From contig JAMFSI010000100.1 of NCBI GenBank assembly GCA_026225215.1, positions 33,750-97,749 of the forward strand: a DNA stretch of 64,000 bases, written 5' to 3'. This DNA is from Sphingomonas palustris. Lineage in GTDB: Bacteria > Pseudomonadota > Alphaproteobacteria > Sphingomonadales > Sphingomonadaceae. The position numbers and the translations under genes are program-made. The stretch's first letter is position 1, and every line of letters starts with the position of its first letter. Below, one piece after another: positions 36,557-45,214 of this stretch. The notes under the pieces are model-generated. The model saw nothing but the letters and a program-made list of their open reading frames with translations. It was not told the origin of the DNA and made no database searches.

Positions 36557-37237
36557 ATGGCTGAATTAGCGGCGCACCCCTATCCGTTTACCTTCAAACC
36601 GGCCGAGGCGGCGCTGCTGATCATCGACATGCAGCGCGACTTTATCGAGCCGGGCGGGTTTGGCGCGATGTTGGGCAACGACGTGACCCAGCTGGAGCGG
36701 ACCATCGAACCGCTTAAGGCGCTGCTTGCCGCCGCACGCTCTTCGGGCCTGCGGGTGATTCACACGCGCGAGGGCCACAAACCCGATCTCAGCGACCTGC
36801 ACGAGAGCAAGCGGATTCGCGGCAAGGGCACGACGACCATCGGCGATGTCGGCCCGATGGGTCGCATCCTGGTGATCGGCGAGCCCGGCCACGATATCAT
36901 TCCCGAGCTATATCCGATTGCCGGCGAAGCGGTGGTCGACAAGCCCGGTAAGGGCGCCTTTTACGCCACCGAATTGACCGACATCGTGGCCGAACATGGC
37001 ATCACGCAATTGCTGGTCTGCGGCGTGACCACCGAGGTCTGCGTGCACACCACGGTGCGCGAAGCCAATGACCGTGGGCTCGACTGCCTGGTGCTGTCGG
37101 ACTGCACCGGCTCCTATTTTCCCGAATTTCACGCGACGGCGCTGCGAATGATCGCCGCGCAGGGCGGGATCTTCGGCTGGGTAGGCGAATCTGGGAGCGT
37201 GATCGCCGCGCTCACCGCACCGGCGGAACCGGCATAA
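36557..37237 (+). CDS. isochorismatase-fold cysteine hydrolase, biuret-hydrolase/RutB-like
   Basis: 226 residues from ATG at 36557. The triad is complete: Asp24 in [10 protein letters not shown], Lys129 in [10 protein letters not shown] and Cys162 in [12 protein letters not shown], with the cis-peptide GVTTEV before it. The 33-residue Lys-Cys spacing equals that recalled for RutB and biuret hydrolase. The family hydrolyses C-N bonds of small amides. In front of AtzG, AtzE and AtzF homologues, biuret (giving allophanate and ammonia) is the best guess; ureidoacrylate and other ureides are alternatives. It is cytoplasmic. It lies 70 bases after the barrel gene and 20 before the permease. Confidence 0.82.
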   Translation: MAELAAHPYPFTFKPAEAALLIIDMQRDFIEPGGFGAMLGNDVTQLERTIEPLKALLAAARSSGLRVIHTREGHKPDLSDLHESKRIRGKGTTTIGDVGPMGRILVIGEPGHDIIPELYPIAGEAVVDKPGKGAFYATELTDIVAEHGITQLLVCGVTTEVCVHTTVREANDRGLDCLVLSDCTGSYFPEFHATALRMIAAQGGIFGWVGESGSVIAALTAPAEPA

Positions 37238-37257
37238 CAGCAACGGGGAACAGCATC

Positions 37258-38880
37258 ATGAGCGCAACCGCAAAAACGGGATCACCGGCCACCGCCATAC
37301 CATGGTGGACGCCGGGCGACTGGAACGCCTTCTTCGGCTTCGGCACCAATATTCTCGTCAATATCCTCGTGTTGACGGGGCTGCTGCGGTTTGTGCTGAA
37401 ACTGCCCGATGCCATCGTCTTCGGCCGCATTCTGCCTGCTGTCGGCCTGATGCTGTTCCTGAGCACGGTCTATTATGCCTACCTCGCCCGCAAGCTGGCG
37501 GTGTCGACCGGGCGGACCGACGTCTGCGCGCTGCCTTCGGGGATCAGCGTGCCGCATATGTTTGTGGTCACCTTCGTCGTCATGTTGCCGATCCTGATCA
37601 AGACCCATGATCCGCTGGAGGCCTGGGGCGCGGGGCTCACCTGGGTGTTCATCCAGAGCTTCGTGCTGATGATCGGCGGCTTCATTGCTCCGGTGATCCG
37701 GCGGATCACCCCGCGCGCGGCGCTGCTCGGTTCGCTGGCCGGCATTTCGCTGACCTTCATCTCGATGAGCCCCGGCGCGCAGCTGTTCACCACGCCGCTG
37801 ATCGGCGTGGTCTGCCTGGCGGTGATCCTGGCCAGCTGGCTGGGCAATTATCGCTATCCCGGCGGCATTCCCGGCGGGTTGATGGCCATCATCGTCGGCT
37901 CGGTCATCGCCTGGGGCGCCAATATGATGGGCTATCCGATCGGCGATGTCGGCCCGGACAAGGTTTCAGCCGCACTGGCGAACTTTTCCTTCCATGTGCC
38001 GCTGCCAGCGGTCGATCACATCTTTTCCGGCTTCAAATTCGTCGGCGTGATCCTAGTCACCGCGATCCCTTTCGGTATCTACGATCTGGTCGAAGCGATG
38101 GACAATGTCGAAAGCGCCGAGGCAGCGGGTGACCATTTCCCAACCACCCGCGTGCTCACCGCCGACGGCATCATCAGCCTGATCGGCTGCTGCATGGGCA
38201 ATCCCTTCATCAACGCGGTCTACATCGGCCACCCCGGCTGGAAAGCGATGGGTGGGCGCACGGGCTATTCGGCAGCCACCGGCGTGCTCATGCTGGTGCT
38301 GACTTGGTTTGGCATCATCGGGCTAATGATGGCCGTCATCCCTGCGGTCGCGCTGCTGCCGATCCTGCTCTACATCGGCATGCTGATCGGCTCGCAAGCC
38401 TTCCAGGAAAGCCCGCATCGCCATGCTCCGGCGATCGTGCTCGCGATCGTGCCGACGATCGCCAACTGGGGTGCAACCCAGATCACTAACGCGCTGGCCT
38501 CGGCCGGGACAAGTGCCGACAAAGTCGGGTATGATGCGCTGGCCAGCAACGGCGTGCTTTTGCAAGGATTGCAAACGCTCGGCTCGGGGGCGACCCTGGC
38601 CGGCATTATCCTCGGCTCGATCACGGTAATGATCATCGACGGCAAGCTCCTGAAAGGCGCCTACTTTGCCTTCACCGGCGCGGCACTGACCTTCTTTGGG
38701 CTGATCCACTCGGCAGGCGGGGTCGGTGTTTTCCAGACGCCGACGGTGGCAGGCGCCTATGCGATCGTCGGCGCTTTCCTGGCGATCTGCTCGCTGCGGG
38801 CGCATGGCCATGCGGTAGCGCCGGAAGAGCATGCCGAGAGTCACAATCCTGGCGTTCTGGCCGAGCAAGTGGCGGCGTAG
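37258..38880 (+). CDS. NCS2/AzgA-like nucleobase-type permease
   Basis: 540 residues with 12-14 hydrophobic helices. Regions like RTDVCALPSGISVPHMF near residue 80-100, GIYDLVEAMDNVESAEAAGD near 275-295 and GCCMGNPFINAVYIGHPGWK near 305-325 correspond to the half-helix and helix-8/10 signatures of the NCS2/AzgA xanthine-uracil-hypoxanthine permeases. The cargo is probably a ring or linear ureide (cyanurate, biuret or a purine breakdown product) used by the enzymes around it. It is the inner-membrane partner to the barrel protein upstream. Its stop is one base from the AtzG-like gene, indicating coupled translation. Confidence 0.8.
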   Translation: MSATAKTGSPATAIPWWTPGDWNAFFGFGTNILVNILVLTGLLRFVLKLPDAIVFGRILPAVGLMLFLSTVYYAYLARKLAVSTGRTDVCALPSGISVPHMFVVTFVVMLPILIKTHDPLEAWGAGLTWVFIQSFVLMIGGFIAPVIRRITPRAALLGSLAGISLTFISMSPGAQLFTTPLIGVVCLAVILASWLGNYRYPGGIPGGLMAIIVGSVIAWGANMMGYPIGDVGPDKVSAALANFSFHVPLPAVDHIFSGFKFVGVILVTAIPFGIYDLVEAMDNVESAEAAGDHFPTTRVLTADGIISLIGCCMGNPFINAVYIGHPGWKAMGGRTGYSAATGVLMLVLTWFGIIGLMMAVIPAVALLPILLYIGMLIGSQAFQESPHRHAPAIVLAIVPTIANWGATQITNALASAGTSADKVGYDALASNGVLLQGLQTLGSGATLAGIILGSITVMIIDGKLLKGAYFAFTGAALTFFGLIHSAGGVGVFQTPTVAGAYAIVGAFLAICSLRAHGHAVAPEEHAESHNPGVLAEQVAA

Positions 38881-38881
38881 C

Positions 38882-39061
38882 GTGGCCGGGATCGTCGCAA
38901 GCGATGTGGAGCATCTGGCGCGGATGGCGGGGTTGTCGATCGACGCCGCCTACCTCGACGGGGTTGCGCATAATCTCGATGTCCTGCTGCAACGCGCAGC
39001 ATCGTTGATGGAACCACCGCTGGCGGCAGAGATCGAGCCCGCTCCGGTGTTCCGGCCATGA
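38882..39061 (+). CDS. atzG: AtzG-like small subunit (DUF4089)
   Basis: 59 residues from GTG at 38882, one base after the permease stop. The text DVEHLARMAGLSIDAAYLDG followed by VAHNLDVLLQRAASLM and PLAAEIEPAPVF matches the short helical AtzG/HpxX family and also resembles the GatC fold. In the cyanurate pathway AtzG binds and stabilises AtzE. Its last codons overlap the AtzE start (ATGA), so a 1:1 complex is made by coupled translation. The gene is easily missed because of its size and GTG start. It could equally be HpxX of oxalurate degradation. Confidence 0.82.
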   Translation: MAGIVASDVEHLARMAGLSIDAAYLDGVAHNLDVLLQRAASLMEPPLAAEIEPAPVFRP

Positions 39062-40509
39062 TCGTGCTCGACACGCCGAGGATGGTGGCGGAGCGGCTGA
39101 TCGAGCGCGCGGGTATGCTGGCCGGTGTGCGAACGATTGCCGAGGCCGTGCGCCAGGGGCGGTGTAGCGCGGTGGCGCTGCTCGAAGCGCGGATCGAGCG
39201 GATAGAGCAACGCAATCCTCTGCTCAATTGCTTCACGGCGATCTTCCATGAACGCGCGCGCGCAGCGGCAGCGGCAGTCGATGCCGCCGTCGCTGCGGGG
39301 CACGATCCGGGGCCGCTCGCCGGGGTGCCATTCGGGGTAAAGGACAATTACGACGTCGCCGGGCGGGTGACTTTGGCCGGCTCGATCGTCAACCGCTCGC
39401 GCCCGCCGGCGACAGCGGACGCAGTGCTGGCGCAGCGGCTGATCCGCGCCGGGGCAGTGCTGGTCGGCAGCCAGAACATGGACGAATTCGCATACGGCTT
39501 CACCACCGAGAACGCGCATTACGGACCGACGCGCAATCCGCATGATCCCCGGCGCAGCGCCGGCGGATCGTCGGGCGGCTCGGCGGCGGCGGTGGCGGCC
39601 GGGCTGGTCGATTGCAGCCTGGGCACCGATACCAATGGCTCGATCCGGGTGCCGGCGTCGTTCTGCGGCATCTTCGGGCTCAAGCCCAGCTATGGCCGGT
39701 TGCCGCGCAGCGGGACTTTTCCCTTCGTTCACGATCTCGATCACCTGGGACTGTTTGCGAACAGCGCCGCCGATCTCGCTCAGGTTTACGATGTCCTGCA
39801 GGGGTATGATACGGGCGACGCGGCCTGTGCCGACCTGCCGCCCCAGCCGACCCTGCCGGGACTGGAAAGCAGCATCGCCGGACTGCGGATCGCGCGGCTC
39901 GGCGGCTGGTTCGAAACCATGGCCGATGTTCAAGGCCGGGCAGCGGTGACGACGGTCGGCGAGGTGCTGGGCGCCACCGATACCGTCGAATTACCCGGCG
40001 CGGCGAAAGCGCGGGCAGCAGCTTTCGTGCTGACTGCAGCCTCGGGCGCCAATCTTCATTTCGAGGCGCTGAAGAGCCGCGCCGACGACTTCGATCCGGC
40101 TACGCGCGACCGCTTGTTGGCCGGCGCACTGTTGCCGGCGAATGCGGTGCTGCAAGCCCAGCGTTATCGCGCCGCCTTCCACGCCGAGGCGATGGGTATT
40201 TTTCGCGATCACGACATCCTGCTCGCGCCGGCGACACCATGCAGCGCGCCGCTGCTCGGCCAGCCGACGATCCATGTCGACGGCGCCGACGTGCCGACGC
40301 GCCCGAATATCGGCGTGCTGACACAACCGCTCAGCCTCATCGGTTTGCCGGTGGCAACGGTGCCGATATTCCCCCGCGAAAATTCAGGCGAAACCATGCC
40401 GATCGGTGTGCAGATCATCGCCGCACCGTGGTGCGAGGATCTGGCGTTGCGAGTCGCGGCGGCTATCGAAGCGCGTGGCGCGGCTGGTCCGCGCCCGGCT
40501 TTGATCTAG
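39058..40509 (+). CDS. atzE: AtzE-family amidase (1-carboxybiuret hydrolase-like)
   Basis: 483 residues, amidase-signature fold. Catalytic Lys95 is in FGVKDNYD, cis-Ser171 in SAGGSSGGS and nucleophile Ser195 in DTNGSIRVPA, with the standard 76 and 24 residue spacings. The preceding AtzG-like gene is the best evidence for the AtzE branch. AtzE with AtzG deaminates 1-carboxybiuret to 1,3-dicarboxyurea in s-triazine breakdown, and HpxY in purine-linked oxalurate use is a close relative. No AtzD cyanurate hydrolase is seen in the window, so the true substrate stays open. A stable hairpin overlaps its stop codon. Confidence 0.85.
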   Translation: MIVLDTPRMVAERLIERAGMLAGVRTIAEAVRQGRCSAVALLEARIERIEQRNPLLNCFTAIFHERARAAAAAVDAAVAAGHDPGPLAGVPFGVKDNYDVAGRVTLAGSIVNRSRPPATADAVLAQRLIRAGAVLVGSQNMDEFAYGFTTENAHYGPTRNPHDPRRSAGGSSGGSAAAVAAGLVDCSLGTDTNGSIRVPASFCGIFGLKPSYGRLPRSGTFPFVHDLDHLGLFANSAADLAQVYDVLQGYDTGDAACADLPPQPTLPGLESSIAGLRIARLGGWFETMADVQGRAAVTTVGEVLGATDTVELPGAAKARAAAFVLTAASGANLHFEALKSRADDFDPATRDRLLAGALLPANAVLQAQRYRAAFHAEAMGIFRDHDILLAPATPCSAPLLGQPTIHVDGADVPTRPNIGVLTQPLSLIGLPVATVPIFPRENSGETMPIGVQIIAAPWCEDLALRVAAAIEARGAAGPRPALI

Positions 40510-40549
40510 AGCCTGTTGCATGACACCTGAATCATGCAGCAGGCTCTAG
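40506..40549. terminator. 18-bp stem hairpin across the atzE stop codon
   Basis: CTAGAGCCTGTTGCATGA and its complement (17 of 18 paired) flank an 8-base loop. There is no run of T after the stem, so it may be a weak terminator, an mRNA-stabilising structure or a repeat element; the string AGAGCCTG also occurs at 26056-26079. Confidence 0.6.
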
Positions 40550-40628
40550 TTCTTCGTCATCGCGTGATGCTCTGAGGCAAAATCGGCCTCTCCGGCGATC
40601 TTACCTTTCCTCATGGTGAAGGCGACAG

Positions 40629-42440
40629 ATGCTCATGCTTCCCCCGGTTCTCGATCTTCCCGCGCTGCGCGAACTCTATGCCAGCGGCGATTGGACCCCG
40701 GCGAAACTGTTCTGGGCACTGGAGGAGCGCGCCGATGCCGGCGATCCGGCGGTGTTCATCAACCGCACACCGCATGACCAGATCGATGCCGCGATCGCCG
40801 CGCTGCTCACCCGCGCGCCTGTGCCCAACAGCCTGCCGCTATGGGGCGTGCCGTTTGCGGTGAAGGATAATATCGATGTCGCCGGATTGCCGACCACGGC
40901 GGCCTGCCCCGCCTTCAGCCATGTGCCTTCCGCCGATGCCCCCGTCGTGGCTCGGCTGATCGAAGCGGGCGCCATCGTCATCGGCAAGACCAACCTCGAC
41001 CAGTTCGCCACCGGCCTCAATGGCACGCGCTCGCCTTATGGCGCGCCGCGATCGGTGTTCGACAGCGTTTATATCTCGGGCGGCTCCAGTTCAGGGTCGG
41101 CGGTGGCGGTGGCATCCGGCCTCGCCGTCTTTGCCTTGGGCACCGATACCGCCGGCTCGGGCCGGGTGCCCGCCGCACTCAATAATATCGTCGGGATCAA
41201 ACCGACCCCCGGCCTGCTCAGTTCGCGCGGCATGTTGCCGGCTTGCCGCAGCCTCGACTGCATCACGATCTTTGCGGCCACTGTAGCCGACGGCGCGGCG
41301 ATCCGGCGGCTGGCGGAGGGCTTCGATCCCGAGGATGCCTATTCCGCCGATGCCCCACAAGCAGCGTTCGCGTCCGACCGGCTGCGCATTGGCGTGCTCA
41401 GGCCGGAAGATCGAGAATTCTATGGCAATGCCGAAGTTGCCCGGCTCTACGAGCAAGCGATTGCCCGCGCTAAAGAGCTTGGACACACCACCGTCGAGTT
41501 CGACTATGCGCCCTTTCGCGAAACGGCGGCGCTGCTGTACGATGGCCCCTGGGTGGCCGAACGGTTGGCCGCGTTCGAAGGCCTTGGCGTTGCCTGGGAA
41601 GATGTCGATCCGGCTGTAGCCGGGATCATCGCGCAAGGCCGCAACTATAGCGCGGTCGATGCCATGCGCGGGCAATATCGACTGGTCGAACTCAAGCGCA
41701 AGGCCGAAGCGACTTGGGCCACGGCAGATGTCCTGCTGCTGCCCACTACCCCGACCAGCTTCACGGTCGAGGCGATGCTCGGCGATCCGATCACGCTGAA
41801 CAGCCGGATGGGCCATTATACCAATTTCTTCAATTTGATGGGCCTGACCGGGATCGCCGTGCCAGCGGGTTTCGGCGCCGACGGCATGCCGGGCGGCGTG
41901 ACTCTAGCCGCCCCCGCGTTCCACGACGACGCCTTGGTGCCGCTGGCCGAAGCCCTGCATCATGCCGCAGGTTGCGGGACCGGGATAGCTCGCGCAGCAT
42001 CTCTGCCCCAACCGGAGCTGATCCCGGCCAGCAACGACAGGCTGCCGCTGGTGGTGGTAGGCGCGCACCTCGAAGGCATGGCGCTCAATCATGAATTGCA
42101 GGCGATCAGCGCGCGGCTGCTGCGCGCTTGCCGCACTGCGCCAGATTACCGCTTGTATCAGCTCGCCACCGTGCCGCCCAAGCCCGGACTGATCCGCGGG
42201 CCGGGTTTCGCCGGGCCGGGAATTGCGGTGGAGGTGTGGTCGCTGCCCATCGCCGCCTTCGCGCGCTTCGTTTCCGCTATTCCAGCACCGCTGGGCGTGG
42301 GTCAGATCACCTTGGAGGATGGCAGCAGCGTGCCTGGGTTCCTGTGCGAAGCCGCTGGTGTGGTCGGCGCACCGGAGATCACCCGCTTTGGCGGATGGCG
42401 TGCTTTCATCGACGCGAAAGTGCCGACGCTATCGGGGTGA
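40629..42440 (+). CDS. atzF: allophanate hydrolase (1,3-dicarboxyurea hydrolase)
   Basis: 603 residues. The amidase domain has Lys79 in AVKDNID, Ser153 in SGGSSSGS and Ser177 in DTAGSGRVPA. After about residue 460 comes the C-terminal domain found only in allophanate hydrolases, starting LPLVVVGAHLEGMALNHEL and including GPGIAVEVWSLP and GVGQITLEDG. It is therefore full length and not a general amidase. It converts allophanate, or the AtzEG product, to ammonia and carbon dioxide in the cytoplasm. No urea carboxylase gene is present, so the source would be biuret or a triazine, and urea is handled by urease. It follows atzE by 119 bases including a hairpin. Confidence 0.92.
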   Translation: MLMLPPVLDLPALRELYASGDWTPAKLFWALEERADAGDPAVFINRTPHDQIDAAIAALLTRAPVPNSLPLWGVPFAVKDNIDVAGLPTTAACPAFSHVPSADAPVVARLIEAGAIVIGKTNLDQFATGLNGTRSPYGAPRSVFDSVYISGGSSSGSAVAVASGLAVFALGTDTAGSGRVPAALNNIVGIKPTPGLLSSRGMLPACRSLDCITIFAATVADGAAIRRLAEGFDPEDAYSADAPQAAFASDRLRIGVLRPEDREFYGNAEVARLYEQAIARAKELGHTTVEFDYAPFRETAALLYDGPWVAERLAAFEGLGVAWEDVDPAVAGIIAQGRNYSAVDAMRGQYRLVELKRKAEATWATADVLLLPTTPTSFTVEAMLGDPITLNSRMGHYTNFFNLMGLTGIAVPAGFGADGMPGGVTLAAPAFHDDALVPLAEALHHAAGCGTGIARAASLPQPELIPASNDRLPLVVVGAHLEGMALNHELQAISARLLRACRTAPDYRLYQLATVPPKPGLIRGPGFAGPGIAVEVWSLPIAAFARFVSAIPAPLGVGQITLEDGSSVPGFLCEAAGVVGAPEITRFGGWRAFIDAKVPTLSG

Positions 42441-42464
42441 CGCAAGATGCACGAACCTAATTAC

Positions 42465-42556
42465 CCCGTCCGTGCTGAGTTTGTCGAAGCACTGTCCTTC
42501 CTTTCGGCGACCGTTGAAAAGAAAGGCAGTCCTTCGACAAGCTCAGGACGAGCGGG
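42465..42556. repeat. sphingomonad palindromic (REP-like) repeat, copy 1
   Basis: The left arm CCCGTCCGTGCTGAGTTTGTCGAAGCACTGTCC and the right arm (its approximate complement, ending TCGACAAGCTCAGGACGAGC) flank a centre of about 25 bases. It lies between the convergent ends of atzF and urtE and may serve as a bidirectional terminator. I see no gene in 42441-42639. Confidence 0.75.
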
Positions 42557-42639
42557 AGGAAATACAAATGAACGCGAGAGCAACGCCTGTCACTATTCTG
42601 TTTTATGCGCCGTGAAGAGTTACGTTGGAGAAATCTGCT

Positions 42640-43356
42640 CTACACATGCACCAAATGCGCCACCGTCTCCACCGGGTCTTCAGCGGTTTTCCCATCCTTG
42701 ACGATGCGCCCCCGCTGCATGACGAAATAACGATCGGCAAAGGACCAGGCGAAATCCAAGTTCTGCTCGACGATCAAGATCGCCACGCCCAGCTCGGTAC
42801 GGACACGCAGCAAGGCATCCTCGATCTGCTGGACGATATTGGGCTGGATGCCTTCGGTCGGTTCATCGAGCAGCAGCAGCGACGGCTTGCCGGCTAGCGC
42901 CCGGCCGATCGCCAGCTGCTGCTGCTCACCCCCGGACAACACCCCGGCCTTGCGCTTGGCGATCTGGGTGAGCTTGGGGAACAGGTCGAACACCATCTCG
43001 GGCACGCGCTTGGGCCCGGTGTGGCTCTTGCGATCGAGCGCCGACAGCCCGACCTCGAGATTCTCGGTGACGGTCAGATGCGGGAAGACATGGCGCCCCT
43101 GCGGCACGAAGCCGATGCCGGCGCGGGCACGCATATGCGCGCTCATCGCGGTGACATCCTCACCATCGATATAGACATGGCCGCCGCTGACCGGCAGCTG
43201 GCCCATGATCGTCTTTAACAGCGTGGTCTTGCCGACGCCGTTTCGGCCGAGCACCGTCGCGGCTTCGCCGCCCTTCATGTCGAAGGCGACATCCCACAGC
43301 ACCTGGCCGTTGCCATAAGCGGCACTGACGCTGCGCAGATTCAGCAGATCACTCAT
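42640..43356 (-). CDS. urtE: urea ABC transporter, ATP-binding subunit UrtE
   Basis: 238 residues from ATG at 43356, overlapping the urtD stop (ATGA). Walker A GRNGVGKTT, Q-loop FVPQGRHVF, signature LSGGEQQQLAIGRAL and Walker B LLLLDEPTEG are complete. The TEGIQPNIVQQIEDAL stretch is typical of UrtE and distinguishes it from LivF. With UrtD it powers ATP-driven urea uptake at the inner membrane. It is the last gene of a five-gene minus-strand operon. Confidence 0.93.
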   Translation of the reverse strand: MSDLLNLRSVSAAYGNGQVLWDVAFDMKGGEAATVLGRNGVGKTTLLKTIMGQLPVSGGHVYIDGEDVTAMSAHMRARAGIGFVPQGRHVFPHLTVTENLEVGLSALDRKSHTGPKRVPEMVFDLFPKLTQIAKRKAGVLSGGEQQQLAIGRALAGKPSLLLLDEPTEGIQPNIVQQIEDALLRVRTELGVAILIVEQNLDFAWSFADRYFVMQRGRIVKDGKTAEDPVETVAHLVHV

Positions 43357-44120
43357 TTGGCGCGTCCCAGATAGATGGCGGCGATTTCTTCGTCGTTGCG
43401 GATGTCTTCCAGCGTGCCCTCGCGCAGCAACTGGCCCTGATGCAGCACGACGACATGGCCGTTGAGCTGCGCGACGAAATCGATGTCGTGGTCGATCACC
43501 AGCACGGCATGACGGCCGATCAAAGTCTTGATCAGACCGGCGGTCTGCGTGCTTTCCACCGCGCCCATGCCGGCGGTCGGTTCGTCGAGCAGCAGCAGCT
43601 CGGCATCGGTGGCGACGACCATGCCGATCTCCAGCCATTGCTTTTCGCCATGCGAAAGATTGCCGGCCAGCGCCTCGGCCCGATCGCGCAGGCCGATCTG
43701 CTCGATCACCGTCTCCGCGCGCGCTCGGGCTTCATCCTGGCCGGCATTGGTGAAGCTTTTCCACCAGCGCCGGTCGGCGGTGGCGGCAATCACCAGATTG
43801 TCGATGGTCGACAAGCCGGTGAGCACCCCCGGCGTCTGGAACTTGCGGCAGATGCCACGGCTGACGATGCGGTGTTCCGGCTCGCGCTGGATTTCCTGGC
43901 CGTGGAACAGCACGCGGCCGGATGTGGGCCGGACGCGACCGATAATGCTGTCGCACATCGTCGACTTGCCGGCCCCGTTAGGGCCGATCACCACGGTCAT
44001 GCTCCCCGATTCCAGCGTCAGGCTGAGGTCGTTGATCGCCTTGAAACCATCGAAATCGACCGTGACATGGTCCATGACCAGCATCGGCGGGACGATCGTT
44101 GAAGGAAGAGGCGCGTTCAT
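43353..44120 (-). CDS. urtD: urea ABC transporter, ATP-binding subunit UrtD
   Basis: 255 residues. Walker A GPNGAGKST, GICRKFQTPGVLTGLSTIDN after the Q-loop, signature NLSHGEKQWLEIGMV and Walker B LLLLDEPTAGMG are all visible. The LSHGEKQWLEIGM form and the GAVESTQTAGLIKTL region are the UrtD type, which differs from LivG. It overlaps urtC by 4 bases and urtE by 4 bases, so the operon is translationally coupled. Confidence 0.93.
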   Translation of the reverse strand: MNAPLPSTIVPPMLVMDHVTVDFDGFKAINDLSLTLESGSMTVVIGPNGAGKSTMCDSIIGRVRPTSGRVLFHGQEIQREPEHRIVSRGICRKFQTPGVLTGLSTIDNLVIAATADRRWWKSFTNAGQDEARARAETVIEQIGLRDRAEALAGNLSHGEKQWLEIGMVVATDAELLLLDEPTAGMGAVESTQTAGLIKTLIGRHAVLVIDHDIDFVAQLNGHVVVLHQGQLLREGTLEDIRNDEEIAAIYLGRAK

Positions 44121-45205
44121 GATACCGCCTTTCGAGCCCGCCAGCGGGCGAGTGTTTCATCGAGCGCCGGCCGTTTCCACCGGTCGCTGCCGAAAAATCC
44201 GGCGAGCCCATTGGGCAGCGCCGTCACCGCCAGGATGAACAATCCGCCCAGCGCGTACAGCCACAACTCGGGCAGCGCGGTGGAGATCTTGTCCTTGGCG
44301 AAATTGACGATCAGCGTGCCGGCGATCGCCCCCAGCACGCTGTAGCGACCGCCGATCGCTACCCAGATCACCATCTCGATCGAGGGCACCACGCCGACCA
44401 GTGCCGGCGAGATCACCCCGGCATGGAGCGTGAACAACGCCCCCGACACCCCGGTCAGCATCGCCGCCACCGAAAAGGCGACGACTTTGTAAGGGCCCGG
44501 ATCATAGCCGAGGAAACGAATGCGGTTCGAGCCGTCACGCGCCGCTCGCAGCATCGTGCCGAAGCGCGAAGCCAGCAGCCAGCGCAAGCCGAAATAGGCC
44601 AGCACCACCAGCAGCAGCGTCAGCCAGTACAGCGCCCGCGTGGTCGAGGGCAGATTGAGGTTGAGGCCGAACAGCGTGTGATAATCGGTCAAGCCGTTGA
44701 AGCCGCCGGTCAGCCCCTGCTGGCTGATCAGCAACGTCGCAAAAGCGAGGCCCAGCGCCTGAGTGATCAGCGCAAAATAGGTGCCGCCGATCCGCCGCCG
44801 GAACATCAGCCACGAAAACAACACCGCGAACGCCGTCGGCACAATCAATATGCCCAGCATCGCGGTGACCGGGCTGCGGAATATCGCCCACCACACCGGC
44901 AATTTCGTCACCCCCGACCAGGTCATGAAATCGGGCAATTCGCCCTGGCCGAGATCGGCCATCTTCAGATGCATCGCCAGCACATAACCGCCCAGCCCGA
45001 AGAACACGCCCTGGCCGAGGCTCAACACACCGCCTTCGCCCCACAGCAGCACCAGCCCCATGCCAGTGAGCGACAGCGCAAGAAAGCGCCCGATCAGGTT
45101 GAGATTATAGGCTGAGACAATGAACGGGGCGATGATCGCCAGCAGCAGGGCGGCGAGCCAGATGGCCGCTTTTGGATCGAGGGTGCGCGATGGTGGAGGT
45201 GACAT
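44117..45205 (-). CDS. urtC: urea ABC transporter, permease UrtC
   Basis: 362 residues with 9-10 hydrophobic helices. GLVLLWGEGGVLSLGQGVFF near the start and the LTGGFNGLTDYHTLFGLNL loop are diagnostic of UrtC permeases, as is the inner motif TMLRAARDGSNRIRFLGYDP, the EAA-like coupling segment. It forms the membrane channel with UrtB. The urtB gene ends 9 bases upstream of its start. Confidence 0.93.
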   Translation of the reverse strand: MSPPPSRTLDPKAAIWLAALLLAIIAPFIVSAYNLNLIGRFLALSLTGMGLVLLWGEGGVLSLGQGVFFGLGGYVLAMHLKMADLGQGELPDFMTWSGVTKLPVWWAIFRSPVTAMLGILIVPTAFAVLFSWLMFRRRIGGTYFALITQALGLAFATLLISQQGLTGGFNGLTDYHTLFGLNLNLPSTTRALYWLTLLLVVLAYFGLRWLLASRFGTMLRAARDGSNRIRFLGYDPGPYKVVAFSVAAMLTGVSGALFTLHAGVISPALVGVVPSIEMVIWVAIGGRYSVLGAIAGTLIVNFAKDKISTALPELWLYALGGLFILAVTALPNGLAGFFGSDRWKRPALDETLARWRARKAVS

Positions 45206-45214
45206 TTTTCTGTC

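Noticed and set aside
36557..42440. Complete cyanurate pathway (atzDEF)
   Set aside because: No cyanuric acid hydrolase (AtzD/TrzD) sequence was found in the window, so cyanurate use cannot be claimed.
40629..42440. Urea carboxylase / allophanate hydrolase route for urea
   Set aside because: No biotin-dependent urea carboxylase gene is present; urea is served by the urease operon.
42465..42556. CRISPR-like repeat
   Set aside because: Only a single inverted repeat, with no regularly spaced direct repeats or cas genes; it matches the sphingomonad palindromic element instead.
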